From Tessaracoccus sp. MC1865 (GTDB lineage: Bacteria; Actinomycetota; Actinomycetes; Propionibacteriales; Propionibacteriaceae): a stretch of 64,000 nt of DNA. The notes beneath the pieces are model-generated. The model was not told the DNA's origin and did no database searches. It saw only the letters and a list, made by a program, of their open reading frames with translations. Of the stretch, positions 25,101 to 34,010 are shown piece by piece; within the stretch, counting starts at the first letter, position 1; each line of letters starts with the position of its first letter. Both the position numbers and the translations under genes were made by a program. The stretch lies in NCBI RefSeq assembly GCF_017815535.1, contig NZ_CP072596.1, positions 310,001 through 374,000 of the forward strand. Direction: 5' to 3'.

Positions 25101-26888
25101 GCTCTGCTGGTTGGTGTAGTAGAAGGTGGAGCAGCCGTCATCGGCGGGAGCACACACTTCGGCTCCGCTGCTGTCCACCATGTCGGGAACGTTGCGCACG
25201 CTCACGCCCTCCGGCCAGGCGGTGTCCTCGCCGGCGGGGGTGATCCACTGGTGCGGTGTGCCGTCGCTGATCCACGGTGTGATGCCGCCGTGGAGGTGCA
25301 GCGTGGCCCGGTTGTCCTTGAAGCACATGTCGGACTTCGGGTAGCCGGTGCAATCCGGGTTCCGCACGCCGTCCATCACGGTGCCCTCGTTGACGGGCTC
25401 GGCCATCTCCATCGGGCCCATTCCCGAGCCCATCATGGTGCTGTCGGTGGGCAGGAAGAGGTCGCCCTCGGCGCCGTTGGGCAGGAGGTTGCGGAAGACG
25501 ATCCGCACCGGCCGGTTCTTGGTGGCCGCGATGATCGGGCCTAGCCACTGGGGCGACGCGACGGCCGTGTAACCGCTGATCGGCTGCCGGGTGCCGTCGA
25601 GCAGTTCGTTGTAAAGCGGCACCTGCCGTCCCGGCACGGCCGCGGTGGACAGCTGCACGTAGCCGCGCACGAGCGTCGCGGGCAGGTCCGTGGAGAACTT
25701 GGTGCGGTACTGCACCAGGCCGATGACGTACTCGTCGGCCTCCTGGTCGTTGTAGGTCTTCACCTCGGGGACACCGGTCGGGATGAACTTGGCGTCCGCT
25801 CCCATGGCCGGCGTGTCAGGTGCCAGCGGGCAGCCGAGCCCGTCTGTGCCAGGGTTGCACGGCACAGGCAGTTCGTCCTGGAACTTCTTGATCCCTGGCG
25901 AGAGATAGCCGTCGCCGGCGGTGTCGACCGTGATCGAGGAGATGGAGCCGACGTCGGTCACCGCCGTGACGGTGGCCCCCGTGCCGGTTCCGGTGGGATC
26001 AGTCACCTCCACGCTGGGAACGCTGGTGTACCCGGAACCCGGATCAGTGATGCCCGTTCCGACGAGCGCGAGGCTCGTGGTGGCGGTTGCCGCCGTGGCG
26101 CCGTTGATGGGGTCGAAGATGGTGCCGTTGCGGATCGTGACCGCGGGGGCTGTGCTGTAGCCGGATCCGGGATCATCGACCACCACTGCGGTGATGGTGC
26201 CGCCCGCATCCATCCCATCCACGGCGTCACCGTTGGCGGTCATGGGGATGTGGGCCTTGGCCACGGTCCCGTTGGGATCGTCGGGGAGGTCGAAGTCGAC
26301 GGTGGGCATCGTGTAGCCGCTGCCGCCGTCAGCGAGGGTGACGCCGTCGACGCCACCCGATGCGGTTACGGTGGCACCGGTGCCGCCGCCTCCGGTGATC
26401 GCGATGGCCAACGCGCCGTAGCCGGCGCCGGGGGAGTCCACGCTGAGCTCGACGACGGCGCCGCTCGGGTTGACCGTCGCTGTGGCCGTGCCGGCGGTGC
26501 TACCCGCGGCGTTACCACCGACGGTGACCGTGGTGGTGGTGTCGTAGCCACGTCCCGGGGAGGTGACCGTGATCGAAGCCAGTCCGCCGGTCTGGGGGTC
26601 CACCACCGCCACCGCCTCCGCACCCGTGCCCGGGCCGTCGACGGTGACCGTGGCCGTCGACAGTGTGTAGGGGCTGTTGGCCCAGTTGGGGTACGGCCCG
26701 AAGTAGTGGGGCACCTTCGTCTCGTCAGTCGGTGATGTCGGCGCAGCAGCGGCCACTTCTGCGGTCACCGCTTGCGGTGCGGCCCCGTTTGCCTCCAGCC
26801 CGATCACGGGTGTCATCACAATCAGCAACGATGCTGAGGTGATGGTGATGGCGAGCCTTCGTCGGCTCCTCCTGAGCACGTTCATCAT
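22191..26888 (-). CDS. Secreted giant multicopper oxidase with beta-repeats and FN3 domains
   Basis: Predicted at 1565 residues; two adjacent ATGs follow GAGGGGAAGGA. A basic, hydrophobic signal peptide (RRSRRRLAITITSASLLIVM) comes first. Residues about 60-330 hold repeated GxGYxxxPxV units with GTGATVTA linkers, a beta-rich secreted repeat. The copper sites are complete: HLHGG (about 529), YYHDHSWG (about 600), HPIHFH (about 1139) and HCHILSHEEMDM (about 1245), the last holding the type 1 Met ligand. Three fibronectin type III domains end the protein (about 1265-1565). Size and layout recall manganese or metal oxidases of the MofA/MnxG kind, but phenol or bilirubin oxidase activity is equally possible. 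A two-component system is divergent from it. Confidence 0.85.
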   Translation of the reverse strand: MMNVLRRSRRRLAITITSASLLIVMTPVIGLEANGAAPQAVTAEVAAAAPTSPTDETKVPHYFGPYPNWANSPYTLSTATVTVDGPGTGAEAVAVVDPQTGGLASITVTSPGRGYDTTTTVTVGGNAAGSTAGTATATVNPSGAVVELSVDSPGAGYGALAIAITGGGGTGATVTASGGVDGVTLADGGSGYTMPTVDFDLPDDPNGTVAKAHIPMTANGDAVDGMDAGGTITAVVVDDPGSGYSTAPAVTIRNGTIFDPINGATAATATTSLALVGTGITDPGSGYTSVPSVEVTDPTGTGTGATVTAVTDVGSISSITVDTAGDGYLSPGIKKFQDELPVPCNPGTDGLGCPLAPDTPAMGADAKFIPTGVPEVKTYNDQEADEYVIGLVQYRTKFSTDLPATLVRGYVQLSTAAVPGRQVPLYNELLDGTRQPISGYTAVASPQWLGPIIAATKNRPVRIVFRNLLPNGAEGDLFLPTDSTMMGSGMGPMEMAEPVNEGTVMDGVRNPDCTGYPKSDMCFKDNRATLHLHGGITPWISDGTPHQWITPAGEDTAWPEGVSVRNVPDMVDSSGAEVCAPADDGCSTFYYTNQQSARMMFYHDHSWGITRLNVYAGEAAGYLITDDTEKALVTNGTIPGADDTIPLIVQDRTFTPDEATLQLQDPTWDTQRWGGKGSFWYHHVYMPAQNPGDPSGMSAYGRWMYGPWFWPPASGTVNGPIANPYYDPACNLDDPATWQYQTDPFCEPEQIPGTPNISAGMEQFNDTPIVNGVAYPTLNLQPKSYRLRVLNAANDRFFNLQWYTADPTQGDGTTEVALKPEELAAAQLDPTVSPTPVGSQNNAYGPDWVQIASEGGFLPAPAVLDGQQPTTWITDPTRFDVGNVDQSSLLLAPAERADVIVDFSKFAGKTLIMYNDAPAAFPARVPSYDYYTGAPDLSPVGAPTPFAGYGPNTRTVMQVTIADTTPAAAFNLTKLRTAFSHKANGSGVFESGQHPVIVGQAAYNSAYGASFAASSNCNVANPAVQRCDGLVRVNNTGTFAFNTLRSPNTKVSMKMEPKAIHDEMNASTFDEFGRMQANLGIEAQPPTPGLQNVTLYPFTNPQTELIDGSKLPSADVKVSPISDMADGSQIWRFTHNGVDTHPIHFHLYDVQVLNRVTWDNIIKPTDPGELGWKDTVRMSPLEDTIVALRPIIPKVPFEVPNSVRALSPMDPIGSTMGFNNTDPQGNPTAVVTNRLVNFGWEYVYHCHILSHEEMDMMRPVSLALPPLQPVGLAYTLTGRGNNRRVRLTWTDNSITETSFVVQRTADGTTWVDVGTVQSPLDQVNTRGGTRELVDATSNATTPYRYRVQAVNTVGYGAEFPSLSVRATSLELGVNIPGAPTQLVGALQAGPRVALTWRDNASNESGFVVERSTDGGTTFAALATPAARNGTGNVTFTDTSVTLGSTYQYRVTAANAAGASAPSNTLSITVAVPATPANLAGTARRQGNGERVTLTWADLANESGYTLQWSTTAAFTTVNGTGSTPANTTTFTTGTITRQTWFFRVRAANALGTSAWSPLVQVAAAG

Positions 26889-26995
26889 TCCTTCCCCTCT
26901 CGTTTCGCGGGGGTCGTTTTTCTCGCCCGCCTACCGAGGGCGTCAACCGACGCTCACCCGCTATTGGAGCCCATCCCCGCGCGTGGAGAGATCAA

Positions 26996-27024
26996 CTGAC
27001 ACAGCGGTCACGCAGGCGTAATCT
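26996..27024 (+). promoter_or_regulatory. Promoter of the first two-component system
   Basis: CTGACA (26996-27001) and TAATCT (27019-27024) are 17 nt apart, and the -10 box ends 7 nt before the response regulator ATG. The -35 is five of six to consensus. Confidence 0.55.
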
Positions 27025-27031
27025 GTCGGTC

Positions 27032-27700
27032 ATGAGCATCTTGATGGTCGTCGATGACCACGAGCGGACTCGAGCCCTGCTGCGCACGCTGCTGGCGAAC
27101 GAAGGTCACACCGTATTGCTCGCCGAGGACGGGGACGAGGCGCTGCAGCAGCTCCGTGAGCAGGAGGTGGATCTCGTACTGCTCGACGTCGTGATGCCGA
27201 AGTCGAACGGGCTGATGGTGCTGTCTGTCCTCCGTAAGAATGGCTTCACCACCCCGGTCGTCGTCGTCTCGGGGGTGGACGACGTTTCTCTGCGGGTGCA
27301 GGCGCTTGACCTGGGCGCCGTCGACTTCATCGTGAAGCCGTTCCACAACGCCGAGCTGGTGGCCCGCGTGCGGCGCCATCTGGTTGACCAGCCACACGAG
27401 CGCGACAATCAGCGCTTCCTGGAGGTGGGCGGGCTCCGACTGGACATGGATCGTCGCCTGGCACGCATGCGGGGGAAGGACGTGTACCTGTCCGAGCGTG
27501 AGTTCGGGTTGCTCGCCCACCTCGCGCGCCGGCACGGCGACGTGTGCACCCGATCTGAGTTGCTGCACGACGTGTGGGGGTTCGACTTCGATCCCGGTAG
27601 CAACTTGGTGGAGGTCTGCATGCGGCGGATACGCAAGAAGGTTCCGGACGTGCCTGTGGAAACCATCCGTTCCGTCGGCTACTGCTTCACCGACGGCTGA
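27032..27700 (+). CDS. OmpR-family response regulator
   Basis: Predicted at 222 residues. The receiver domain shows the acidic pair (D8, D9), phospho-acceptor D52 in LLDVVMP and K102 in IVKPF. The C-terminal winged helix has EFGLLAHLARRHGDVCTRSELL and MRRIRKKV, typical of OmpR/PhoB DNA binding. The histidine kinase follows after 16 nt. The pair is divergent from the multicopper oxidase gene, with 143 nt between starts, so it may control that gene in response to metal or oxidative stress; this link is inferred from position only. Confidence 0.9.
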   Translation: MSILMVVDDHERTRALLRTLLANEGHTVLLAEDGDEALQQLREQEVDLVLLDVVMPKSNGLMVLSVLRKNGFTTPVVVVSGVDDVSLRVQALDLGAVDFIVKPFHNAELVARVRRHLVDQPHERDNQRFLEVGGLRLDMDRRLARMRGKDVYLSEREFGLLAHLARRHGDVCTRSELLHDVWGFDFDPGSNLVEVCMRRIRKKVPDVPVETIRSVGYCFTDG

Positions 27701-27716
27701 CCTCAGAGGAGCCGAG

Positions 27717-28880
27717 ATGAGGCAGGGCAAAGGGGTGCTGCGGTCGCGCCTGTTCCTGCCGTGGCTGGCCCTGGCAACGGTCTGCGCCCTGTGGATGTGG
27801 TTCGTTCCAACCTTCGAGGTGGTGCCGTTCCACCTGGTGTGGGTGGGCTTCGCGCTGGCCTACGGTTTTGAGGCCTGGGACCTCCTGCCGACGGTGCTGG
27901 CGGCCGTCGGAGTCAGCCTCATCACGGGTGCGATCCTGGTTTATCGTGCTTCGACCGGACACGTGGCCTGGGCGGAAACCACCGAGATCCTCCTGATGCT
28001 GATGCTGGCCGGCTTAGTGGTGTGGCACGTCCAGCGCAGAGAAGCGGCGTTGACCATGGCCGGGGCGCTGGCCGATCGGGCAGCGCAGTCGTCGGCCCGG
28101 CGGCTGCGGCTGGCCCGGCTGACCTCGCACGAGATGCGGACCCCGCTCACGATCGCGCAAAGTTATGTGGAGATGACGCTCGACGGGCAGGAGCACACGG
28201 ACGTCCGCGAGCGACTGGAGGTGGTGCACGACGAGTTGCGTCGTTTGGCCCGGGCCAGCGACAGGCTGCTGCGGATGATCCAGTTGAGTGACCTGTTGGA
28301 GCGAATGCCCGTAGATGTGGACGCGCTGCTGCGGGAGACGGCCCACCGGTGGGCGTCCGTTGCCGACAGGAACTGGATGGTCGACTCCGACGCCGGCACC
28401 GTGACGCTCTCCGCCGAACGCATCCGGGGCTGCCTCGACACGTTGATCGAGAACGCCGTGCGGTACACCCACAAGGACGACACCGTGCGCCTGGCTGCCT
28501 CGACCAACGCAGGAAGCCTGTGGCTGGGCGTCGCGGACGCCGGGCGCGGCTTCGACGCGGCACTGGCCGCGGCGGTGAATGCGCGCCAGCCGCACATCGC
28601 ACATCTGCCCCCGGTCGCCGGGGACCTCGACCTCTCCCAGACCGGCCTCGGCATCGCGCTCGTCCAGGAGATCGTGGAGTCCAGGGGCGGCCGCGTGTTG
28701 GTGGGGCGCAGCCATGAAGGAGGTGCGTTGGTGCTCCTGATCCTGCCGATGGATACCGGCACGGCAGGGACAGTGGGTGGGGCGCCTGCGACGGCTGAGT
28801 TGCCTGACGTGGTCTTCGACGCCGACAAGTGGGCGACCCTTTCTCCCGACCCCATGCCCGCGGTGCGCTTCTCGAGCTAG
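27717..28880 (+). CDS. Membrane sensor histidine kinase
   Basis: Predicted at 387 residues from ATG 27717, behind AGAGGAGCC. Three to four hydrophobic segments in the first 105 residues leave almost no extracellular loop, so sensing is probably within the membrane. The HisKA box is LTSHEMRTPLTIA (H138), the N box IENAVRYTH, the G1 box DAGRGF and the G2 box GLGIALVQEI. It should phosphorylate the regulator just upstream. Its stop is 1 nt from the stop of the convergent ABC permease gene. Confidence 0.88.
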   Translation: MRQGKGVLRSRLFLPWLALATVCALWMWFVPTFEVVPFHLVWVGFALAYGFEAWDLLPTVLAAVGVSLITGAILVYRASTGHVAWAETTEILLMLMLAGLVVWHVQRREAALTMAGALADRAAQSSARRLRLARLTSHEMRTPLTIAQSYVEMTLDGQEHTDVRERLEVVHDELRRLARASDRLLRMIQLSDLLERMPVDVDALLRETAHRWASVADRNWMVDSDAGTVTLSAERIRGCLDTLIENAVRYTHKDDTVRLAASTNAGSLWLGVADAGRGFDAALAAAVNARQPHIAHLPPVAGDLDLSQTGLGIALVQEIVESRGGRVLVGRSHEGGALVLLILPMDTGTAGTVGGAPATAELPDVVFDADKWATLSPDPMPAVRFSS

Positions 28881-28881
28881 G

Positions 28882-29715
28882 TCAGGCGGTGACGTCGGCG
28901 GTCCTGAAGCGGCCCCAGGCCAGCGAGGCGAAGATCGCCACCCAGCCCAGTTGAACCAGAAGGCCGGACGCGAGGACACTCCAGTCGACCTCGAGGCGGA
29001 GGAACTCGGCGAAGTCGAACCAGTGATGCGTGAGCAGATAGGGATGGATGGCCGACAGTTGCGGCAGCGTGTCCAGCACCGACGACACCACGGCCACGAC
29101 GGTCGTCGCGGCCATCGCGCCGACCGGTACATCCGTCAGGGTTGAGAAGAACAGCCCGACGGCCACCAGACCCGTCAGCGACAGCGCCACGTACGCCGCG
29201 ACTCCCAGCATCCGGCCCACGCCCGCCGCGAGGGACACCGTGGTGCCCGACAACAGTGTCATCTCCGAAAATCCGAAGAACGCACCGCCGGCGGCGAGAG
29301 CGACGATCGTGATCACCAGCACGGCCGCGAACGCGAAAGCGAGTGCGACGAGGGCCTTTGCCGCCAGCAGCCGGGTTCTGGCCACCGGTACCGTCAATAC
29401 GTACCGCAGGGTCCCCGTCTGGGCCTCACCGGCGATGGCGTCGCCGGCCGTGATGCCGATGGTCAAGGGCAGCAGGAACGGCAGGCACATGAACAGTGCT
29501 GCGATGACCAGGAAGAGCCCATTGCCGGTCACCCGGTCGATGAAACCTGGGCCCTGCCCGCTCATGCCGGAGTTGCTGGCAATGAACAGGACGAGGGCGA
29601 GCAGGAGTGGCACCAGGGCCAGCCCCGCCAACAGGGCCAGCGTGCGCCGTCGCCCGAACAGGAGCCGAAGCTCGCTGCGGACCAGCCGCCCGAACGAACC
29701 CCTAGCGCGCGACAT
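28882..29715 (-). CDS. ABC transporter permease (ABC-2 type)
   Basis: Predicted at 277 residues with six hydrophobic segments and the AGDAIAGEAQTGTLRYVLT motif typical of ABC-2 permeases. It overlaps the ATPase gene by 14 nt and is the last gene of the LolA-like/ATPase/permease operon. Exporters of this class move antimicrobial peptides, lipids or drugs; the substrate is unknown. Confidence 0.85.
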   Translation of the reverse strand: MSRARGSFGRLVRSELRLLFGRRRTLALLAGLALVPLLLALVLFIASNSGMSGQGPGFIDRVTGNGLFLVIAALFMCLPFLLPLTIGITAGDAIAGEAQTGTLRYVLTVPVARTRLLAAKALVALAFAFAAVLVITIVALAAGGAFFGFSEMTLLSGTTVSLAAGVGRMLGVAAYVALSLTGLVAVGLFFSTLTDVPVGAMAATTVVAVVSSVLDTLPQLSAIHPYLLTHHWFDFAEFLRLEVDWSVLASGLLVQLGWVAIFASLAWGRFRTADVTA

Positions 29716-30643
29716 CGAAGCCCTCCCCGGTCAGTTCCACGAACAGCTGCTCCAAGCTGCGCCGTCGGACCTCGAGCCCGTCCAGGCCGACACCGGCGTG
29801 CACCAGCGCTGCGGCCACCCCCGACGGGGCAGTGGCGCCGAGCGCAGCGTGCAGCACGGCGCCCTCGGCGGTCACTGACTCGAGCCCGAGCCCGCGGAGC
29901 ACATCGGCGGCGGTAGCTACGTCGTCGAGGTTGGTGGTGACCACCAGCGTCGAGGCGTCGTCGGCGACCAGCGATCCCCGTTCCGATTGGACCAGCAGCC
30001 GACCCTGGCTCATGATCCCGATGTGCGTGCAGACCTGTTCGATCTCAGCCAGCAGGTGGGAGGAAACCAGCACGGTGGCGCCCTCGGCCGAGAGTTCGCG
30101 GATGAGGTGGCGGACTTCCCGGGTGCCCTGGGGATCGAGGCCGTTGGTCGGCTCATCGAGCACCAACAGGTCGCGGGGCCTCAGGAGCGCCGCTGCGAGT
30201 CCCAGCCTCTGCTTCATCCCGAGCGAGTACTGACGGTACGGCTTGCGGGCGGCGGCGGTGAGCCCCACGCGTTCGAGAGCCTCGCCGATCCGTTGCCGCG
30301 ACGAGGACCGGGCGGACGTCGCGTCACAGGCGTCGAGCCGGGCCAGGTTGGCGCGTCCGCTGAGGTAGGGATGGAAGGCGGGTCCCTCGACCAGCGCCCC
30401 CACGCGGGGGAGCACCTCCAGGGCGTCTCCCGGCATCGGCCGGTCGAGCAGGCGTGCGGAGCCTAACGTGGGGGAAACGAGGCCCAGCAGCATGCGGATG
30501 GTGGTGGTCTTCCCCGACCCGTTGGGGCCGAGGAAGCCGTAGACAGCACCGTGGGGTACTGCGAGGTCGACCCCGTCGACCGCCACCTGCCCGGAGCGGA
30601 AGCGCTTGGTCAGCCCCGAGGTCTCGATGGCGGGGGCGCTCAC
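29702..30643 (-). CDS. ABC transporter ATPase
   Basis: Predicted at 313 residues from GTG 30643, whose last two bases form part of the preceding TGA stop (GTGA overlap). Walker A GPNGSGKTTT, signature SLGMKQRL, Walker B LLVLDEPTNGLDP and the switch His in VSSHLLAEI are intact. The C-terminal 80 residues form an extra regulatory domain, as in bacitracin-type and drug export ATPases. It pairs with the downstream permease. Confidence 0.92.
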   Translation of the reverse strand: MSAPAIETSGLTKRFRSGQVAVDGVDLAVPHGAVYGFLGPNGSGKTTTIRMLLGLVSPTLGSARLLDRPMPGDALEVLPRVGALVEGPAFHPYLSGRANLARLDACDATSARSSSRQRIGEALERVGLTAAARKPYRQYSLGMKQRLGLAAALLRPRDLLVLDEPTNGLDPQGTREVRHLIRELSAEGATVLVSSHLLAEIEQVCTHIGIMSQGRLLVQSERGSLVADDASTLVVTTNLDDVATAADVLRGLGLESVTAEGAVLHAALGATAPSGVAAALVHAGVGLDGLEVRRRSLEQLFVELTGEGFDVAR

Positions 30644-31860
30644 GCCATCGCACGCAGCGTCTCGGCGGGCACAGCACCCACGAGCACGCGGCCGTCGTCG
30701 GTCATGAGGATGCTGAGCAGCGTGGAGCTGAGCAGGCGTCCCTCGGGAACCTCCGTGGTGAGCTGTTCGAACAGTGCTGCGTTGTCGAGCCCCATCCCCC
30801 CGGAGTGGTCGGGGGTGAACTCGTCCATCAGTTCCTGGGCCTCGTCCGATCCGACAAGGCGATCGGGCATGCCGGACATGGCGCCCGGGTCGGCGGCGAG
30901 GAGCTTGGTGAGGTCCATTCCCTGGAGTTCGACGACGCTCTCCCATCCCGAGCCGGTGACCGTCGGCTTCTGATGGTGCGTGCCCTCGTGCGACGGCATC
31001 GCGCCATCCTGCTCGGGGAGCGGTACGACGACCTCGCGCTCGGTGGCTCCCGCGGGTGGGGAGAACTCGAACACCGATTCGTTGGGCATCTGGAAGGAGA
31101 CGTCGGTGAAGGAGATTTCAACCGCGGGCGCGCTCTGGTCCTGGGTGCTCCAGGTCTGCACGCGGAGGGGGGTCATCGTTTCGCCGTCGACGGCCACCAC
31201 GACGCGCTCCACGAGGGTGGCGTCGGTGTCGGGGGTCACGACGAGCTGGTAGACGTCCCTGCCCGCGATGATCATCTGGGAGTCGACGCTGATGGTGCTG
31301 GACTCGTCGGCCTTCGCGAGCGCTTCCGCTGCGGCTTCCTGCGGGGTGGGCAGCTCCGCCTTGCGGGCCAGGGCCTCGGCACGGGCCTCCTCGCTCATCG
31401 CCTCCAGGCGCGCCCGGTCAGCATCGCTGACGCTGTAGTGCACGGCCTCGTCGTCGGAGCTGGAGTAGGTCCACAGGTCCGCTCCGTCGGCCACGACCGA
31501 GTACTCGGACACGGCGCCCAGCAGTGCCACCCGCGACCGCTGCTCGCCGTCGGTCCACACCTTGAGCGTGGAGCTGCCGCCCAGCAGCGACATCGGGTCG
31601 GCGCCGGTCGCCTCGGTGAAGAGCAGGTCGGGTAGGCCGAGACGTGCGGTGTGCACCACCGTGCCGGACATCGGCTGGGGGTCCGCCTCGAGCACTCGAG
31701 CGACGAGTTCCTCGGCGGAGATGTCGGGCAGATCATTCGACTCGCCCGCGGCCAGCAGTGGCTGGGCGGCCAGGGAGGCAGTGACGGCCACGGCGACGAC
31801 GATCGGCACCGCCCACGGGGAGCGGAGCGGGGAACGGCGGTCAGCCTGGGAATCGGTCAT
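30640..31860 (-). CDS. LolA-like secreted lipid/lipoprotein-binding protein
   Basis: Predicted at 406 residues. An N-terminal membrane anchor or signal (about residues 17-38) precedes a long extracytoplasmic domain with SGTVVHTARLGLPDLLF and repeated beta strands, as in actinobacterial proteins annotated as LolA or DUF2092. It probably binds a lipid or lipoprotein and hands it to the ABC transporter encoded in the same operon. TATCGT ends 6 nt before the ATG. The operon is divergent from the second two-component system, with 94 nt between start codons. Confidence 0.75.
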   Translation of the reverse strand: MTDSQADRRSPLRSPWAVPIVVAVAVTASLAAQPLLAAGESNDLPDISAEELVARVLEADPQPMSGTVVHTARLGLPDLLFTEATGADPMSLLGGSSTLKVWTDGEQRSRVALLGAVSEYSVVADGADLWTYSSSDDEAVHYSVSDADRARLEAMSEEARAEALARKAELPTPQEAAAEALAKADESSTISVDSQMIIAGRDVYQLVVTPDTDATLVERVVVAVDGETMTPLRVQTWSTQDQSAPAVEISFTDVSFQMPNESVFEFSPPAGATEREVVVPLPEQDGAMPSHEGTHHQKPTVTGSGWESVVELQGMDLTKLLAADPGAMSGMPDRLVGSDEAQELMDEFTPDHSGGMGLDNAALFEQLTTEVPEGRLLSSTLLSILMTDDGRVLVGAVPAETLRAMA

Positions 31861-31954
31861 GGTGCCACGATAGGCGCCGCACGCTGAGAGGCTGCTGAGA
31901 GCGGAAGCGTGCGGCGCTGGGGTGCGGACGACGCGTGAATGACATGATGAAACC

Positions 31955-32608
31955 GTGCGCGTACTGGTGGTCGACGATGAGCGCACCCTCGCGCGCGCGC
32001 TCCAGCGGGGACTGACCGCTGAGGGTTTCGCTGTGGACGTCGCTCACGACGGTGACGCAGGGCTCACGTTGGCCACCCACGGCGACTACGACGCCATCGT
32101 GCTCGACATCATGCTGCCGAGGCGCAATGGGTACGCGGTGACCGCTGAGCTGCGGAAGCGCGGCGTCTGGACCCCGGTGCTGATGCTGAGCGCGAAGGAC
32201 GGCGAATACGACGTGGCCGACGCCCTCGACCTCGGTGCAGACGACTACCTCACCAAACCGTTCTCGTTCGTCGTGCTCGTGGCGAGGCTCCGGGCTCTGG
32301 TTCGGCGACCCTCCGGCGCCAGGCCGGCCGTGCTCGAAGTGGGTGCGCTCACCCTTGATCCGTCCACCCGAGCGGTCACGCTGGGCGGCGCGCCGGTGGA
32401 ATTGACCGCCCGCGAGGTGGCGTTGCTGGAATACCTGATGCGCCACAGCGACCGCGTGGTCGGCAAGGTGGAGCTGCGTGACCACGTCTGGGAGGGCACC
32501 GGCGAGGACCTCAATGTCGTTGAGGTCTACGTGGGCTACCTGAGGCGCAAACTGGGTCGCGACGTCATCTCGACCATCCGGGGCGCCGGCTACCGGGCCG
32601 TCGGATGA
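31955..32608 (+). CDS. OmpR-family response regulator
   Basis: Predicted at 217 residues from GTG 31955; CATGAT ends 6 nt before it. Receiver residues are D7/D8, phospho-acceptor D51 in VLDIMLPRRNG and K101 in LTKPF. The winged-helix domain holds ELTAREVALLEYLMRH and the final YLRRKLG. It overlaps the kinase gene by 4 nt (ATGA). It sits back to back with the LolA-like/ABC operon, which is its most likely target. Confidence 0.92.
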   Translation: MRVLVVDDERTLARALQRGLTAEGFAVDVAHDGDAGLTLATHGDYDAIVLDIMLPRRNGYAVTAELRKRGVWTPVLMLSAKDGEYDVADALDLGADDYLTKPFSFVVLVARLRALVRRPSGARPAVLEVGALTLDPSTRAVTLGGAPVELTAREVALLEYLMRHSDRVVGKVELRDHVWEGTGEDLNVVEVYVGYLRRKLGRDVISTIRGAGYRAVG

Positions 32609-33948
32609 CTGGCCCCGTGCGGTGGGGAGGGCTGTCGCTGCGTCTGCGACTCACCCTGCTGACGGCCGGCCTGCTGGCGGTGGGGCTGTCCTTGGGCGCC
32701 GTCGCGCTGACCGCCGTCGTCTCCTCCAGCCGCGTCGCCGAACTCGACCGCGCGGCCACCGCCCGCGTGGAGACCATCGCCCGGCTCGCTTCCGACGACC
32801 GGCTCCCGGATCCGCTCCCCGTCACCCAGCCCGGAGAGATCGCGCAGGTGCTCGACACCGATGGGCTGGTGGTGTCGAGCTCCGCTACGGCCAGCCGAAC
32901 GCTGCCGCTGCTGAGCCCCGAGGAGGCAGCGCTCGCTACGGAGCGACCCGGGGTCACCTTGCCCACCGCCTACGACGACCGCGCCCGCATCGCCGCCAGG
33001 ACTGCGACCTGGCGAGGCGAGCGCGTCACCGTGGTGGTCGCGCTGCCGCTGCGCGACGTGGAGGGGGTGCTTCGGGCGCTTCGCGTATCGCTCGTCGGGG
33101 TCGTGCCCATCCTGACCCTCGCGCTGGCTGGACTCATCTGGCTCGCCCTGGGCAGGGCGCTGCGCCCGGTGGAGGAGCTGCGGGTGGCCGCCGCGCGGGT
33201 GGCGAGTGAGGGTGGGCCCGGCGCGTTGCCGGTGCCCGACGCGGATGACGAGCTCGCCGCGCTCGCACGCACGCTCAACGAGATGCTTGATCGACTGGAT
33301 CGGGCGGCGTCGCGGCAACGCCGATTCGTGGAGGACGCCGCGCACGAGCTCAGGTCGCCGCTGTCGTCACTCAGGGCGAGCATTGAAGTGGCCCTGTCAC
33401 ATCCCGACGCCTTCCCGACGGGGGAGCTGGCGGCGGAGCTGGAGCCGGAAGTGCTGAGGATGCAGGCACTCGTCGACGACCTGTTGCTGCTGGCCCGGGT
33501 CGGGGCGGCGGGTGGACGTCGTCGTCTGACCGATCTGCGGGCGGTGGCGGAGCAGGTGGCGGGTACGCGCCGCGCAGGGGTGGCGCTCGAGGTGATGGGG
33601 GAAGGCGCAGCGACGGTGGACGGGCCTGCCGTGGAGCGGGTGCTGCGCAACCTCGTCGACAACGCGGTGCGGCATGCCGGCTCCCGGGTTCGCATCACGG
33701 TTGCGGGGCCCCGCGTCGTGGTCGAGGACGACGGGGCGGGGATCGCGCCGGAGGACCGGGAGCGGGTGTTCGAGAGGTTCGTCCGCCTCGATGAGGCGCG
33801 CCAGCGTGAAGCCGGGGGCAGCGGTCTGGGGCTCGCCATCGCCCAGGAGATCGCCCGCGACAACGGGGGCGACGTTGCGCTGGGCGACTCGGAGCTGGGC
33901 GGACTTCGGGCGGAGTTGACGCTCGCCGCGCAGCAGCCGGCCTCTTAG
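32605..33948 (+). CDS. Sensor histidine kinase with extracytoplasmic loop and HAMP
   Basis: Predicted at 447 residues. Two transmembrane segments (about 15-38 and 160-182) border a roughly 120-residue sensor loop, followed by a HAMP domain. The HisKA box is FVEDAAHELRSPLSSL with H247, the N box LVDNAVRHA, the G1 box EDDGAGI and the G2 box GSGLGLAIAQEIA. Start and regulator stop overlap as ATGA, so both are made together. The layout is that of PrrB/MprB-like actinobacterial envelope sensors; the ligand is unknown. Confidence 0.92.
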   Translation: MTGPVRWGGLSLRLRLTLLTAGLLAVGLSLGAVALTAVVSSSRVAELDRAATARVETIARLASDDRLPDPLPVTQPGEIAQVLDTDGLVVSSSATASRTLPLLSPEEAALATERPGVTLPTAYDDRARIAARTATWRGERVTVVVALPLRDVEGVLRALRVSLVGVVPILTLALAGLIWLALGRALRPVEELRVAAARVASEGGPGALPVPDADDELAALARTLNEMLDRLDRAASRQRRFVEDAAHELRSPLSSLRASIEVALSHPDAFPTGELAAELEPEVLRMQALVDDLLLLARVGAAGGRRRLTDLRAVAEQVAGTRRAGVALEVMGEGAATVDGPAVERVLRNLVDNAVRHAGSRVRITVAGPRVVVEDDGAGIAPEDRERVFERFVRLDEARQREAGGSGLGLAIAQEIARDNGGDVALGDSELGGLRAELTLAAQQPAS

Positions 33949-34010
33949 ACGGCTGTTTCCGGAACGTGGGATATAGTAGAAGGATCAACTACCTCTCTGA
34001 AGGATTCTGC

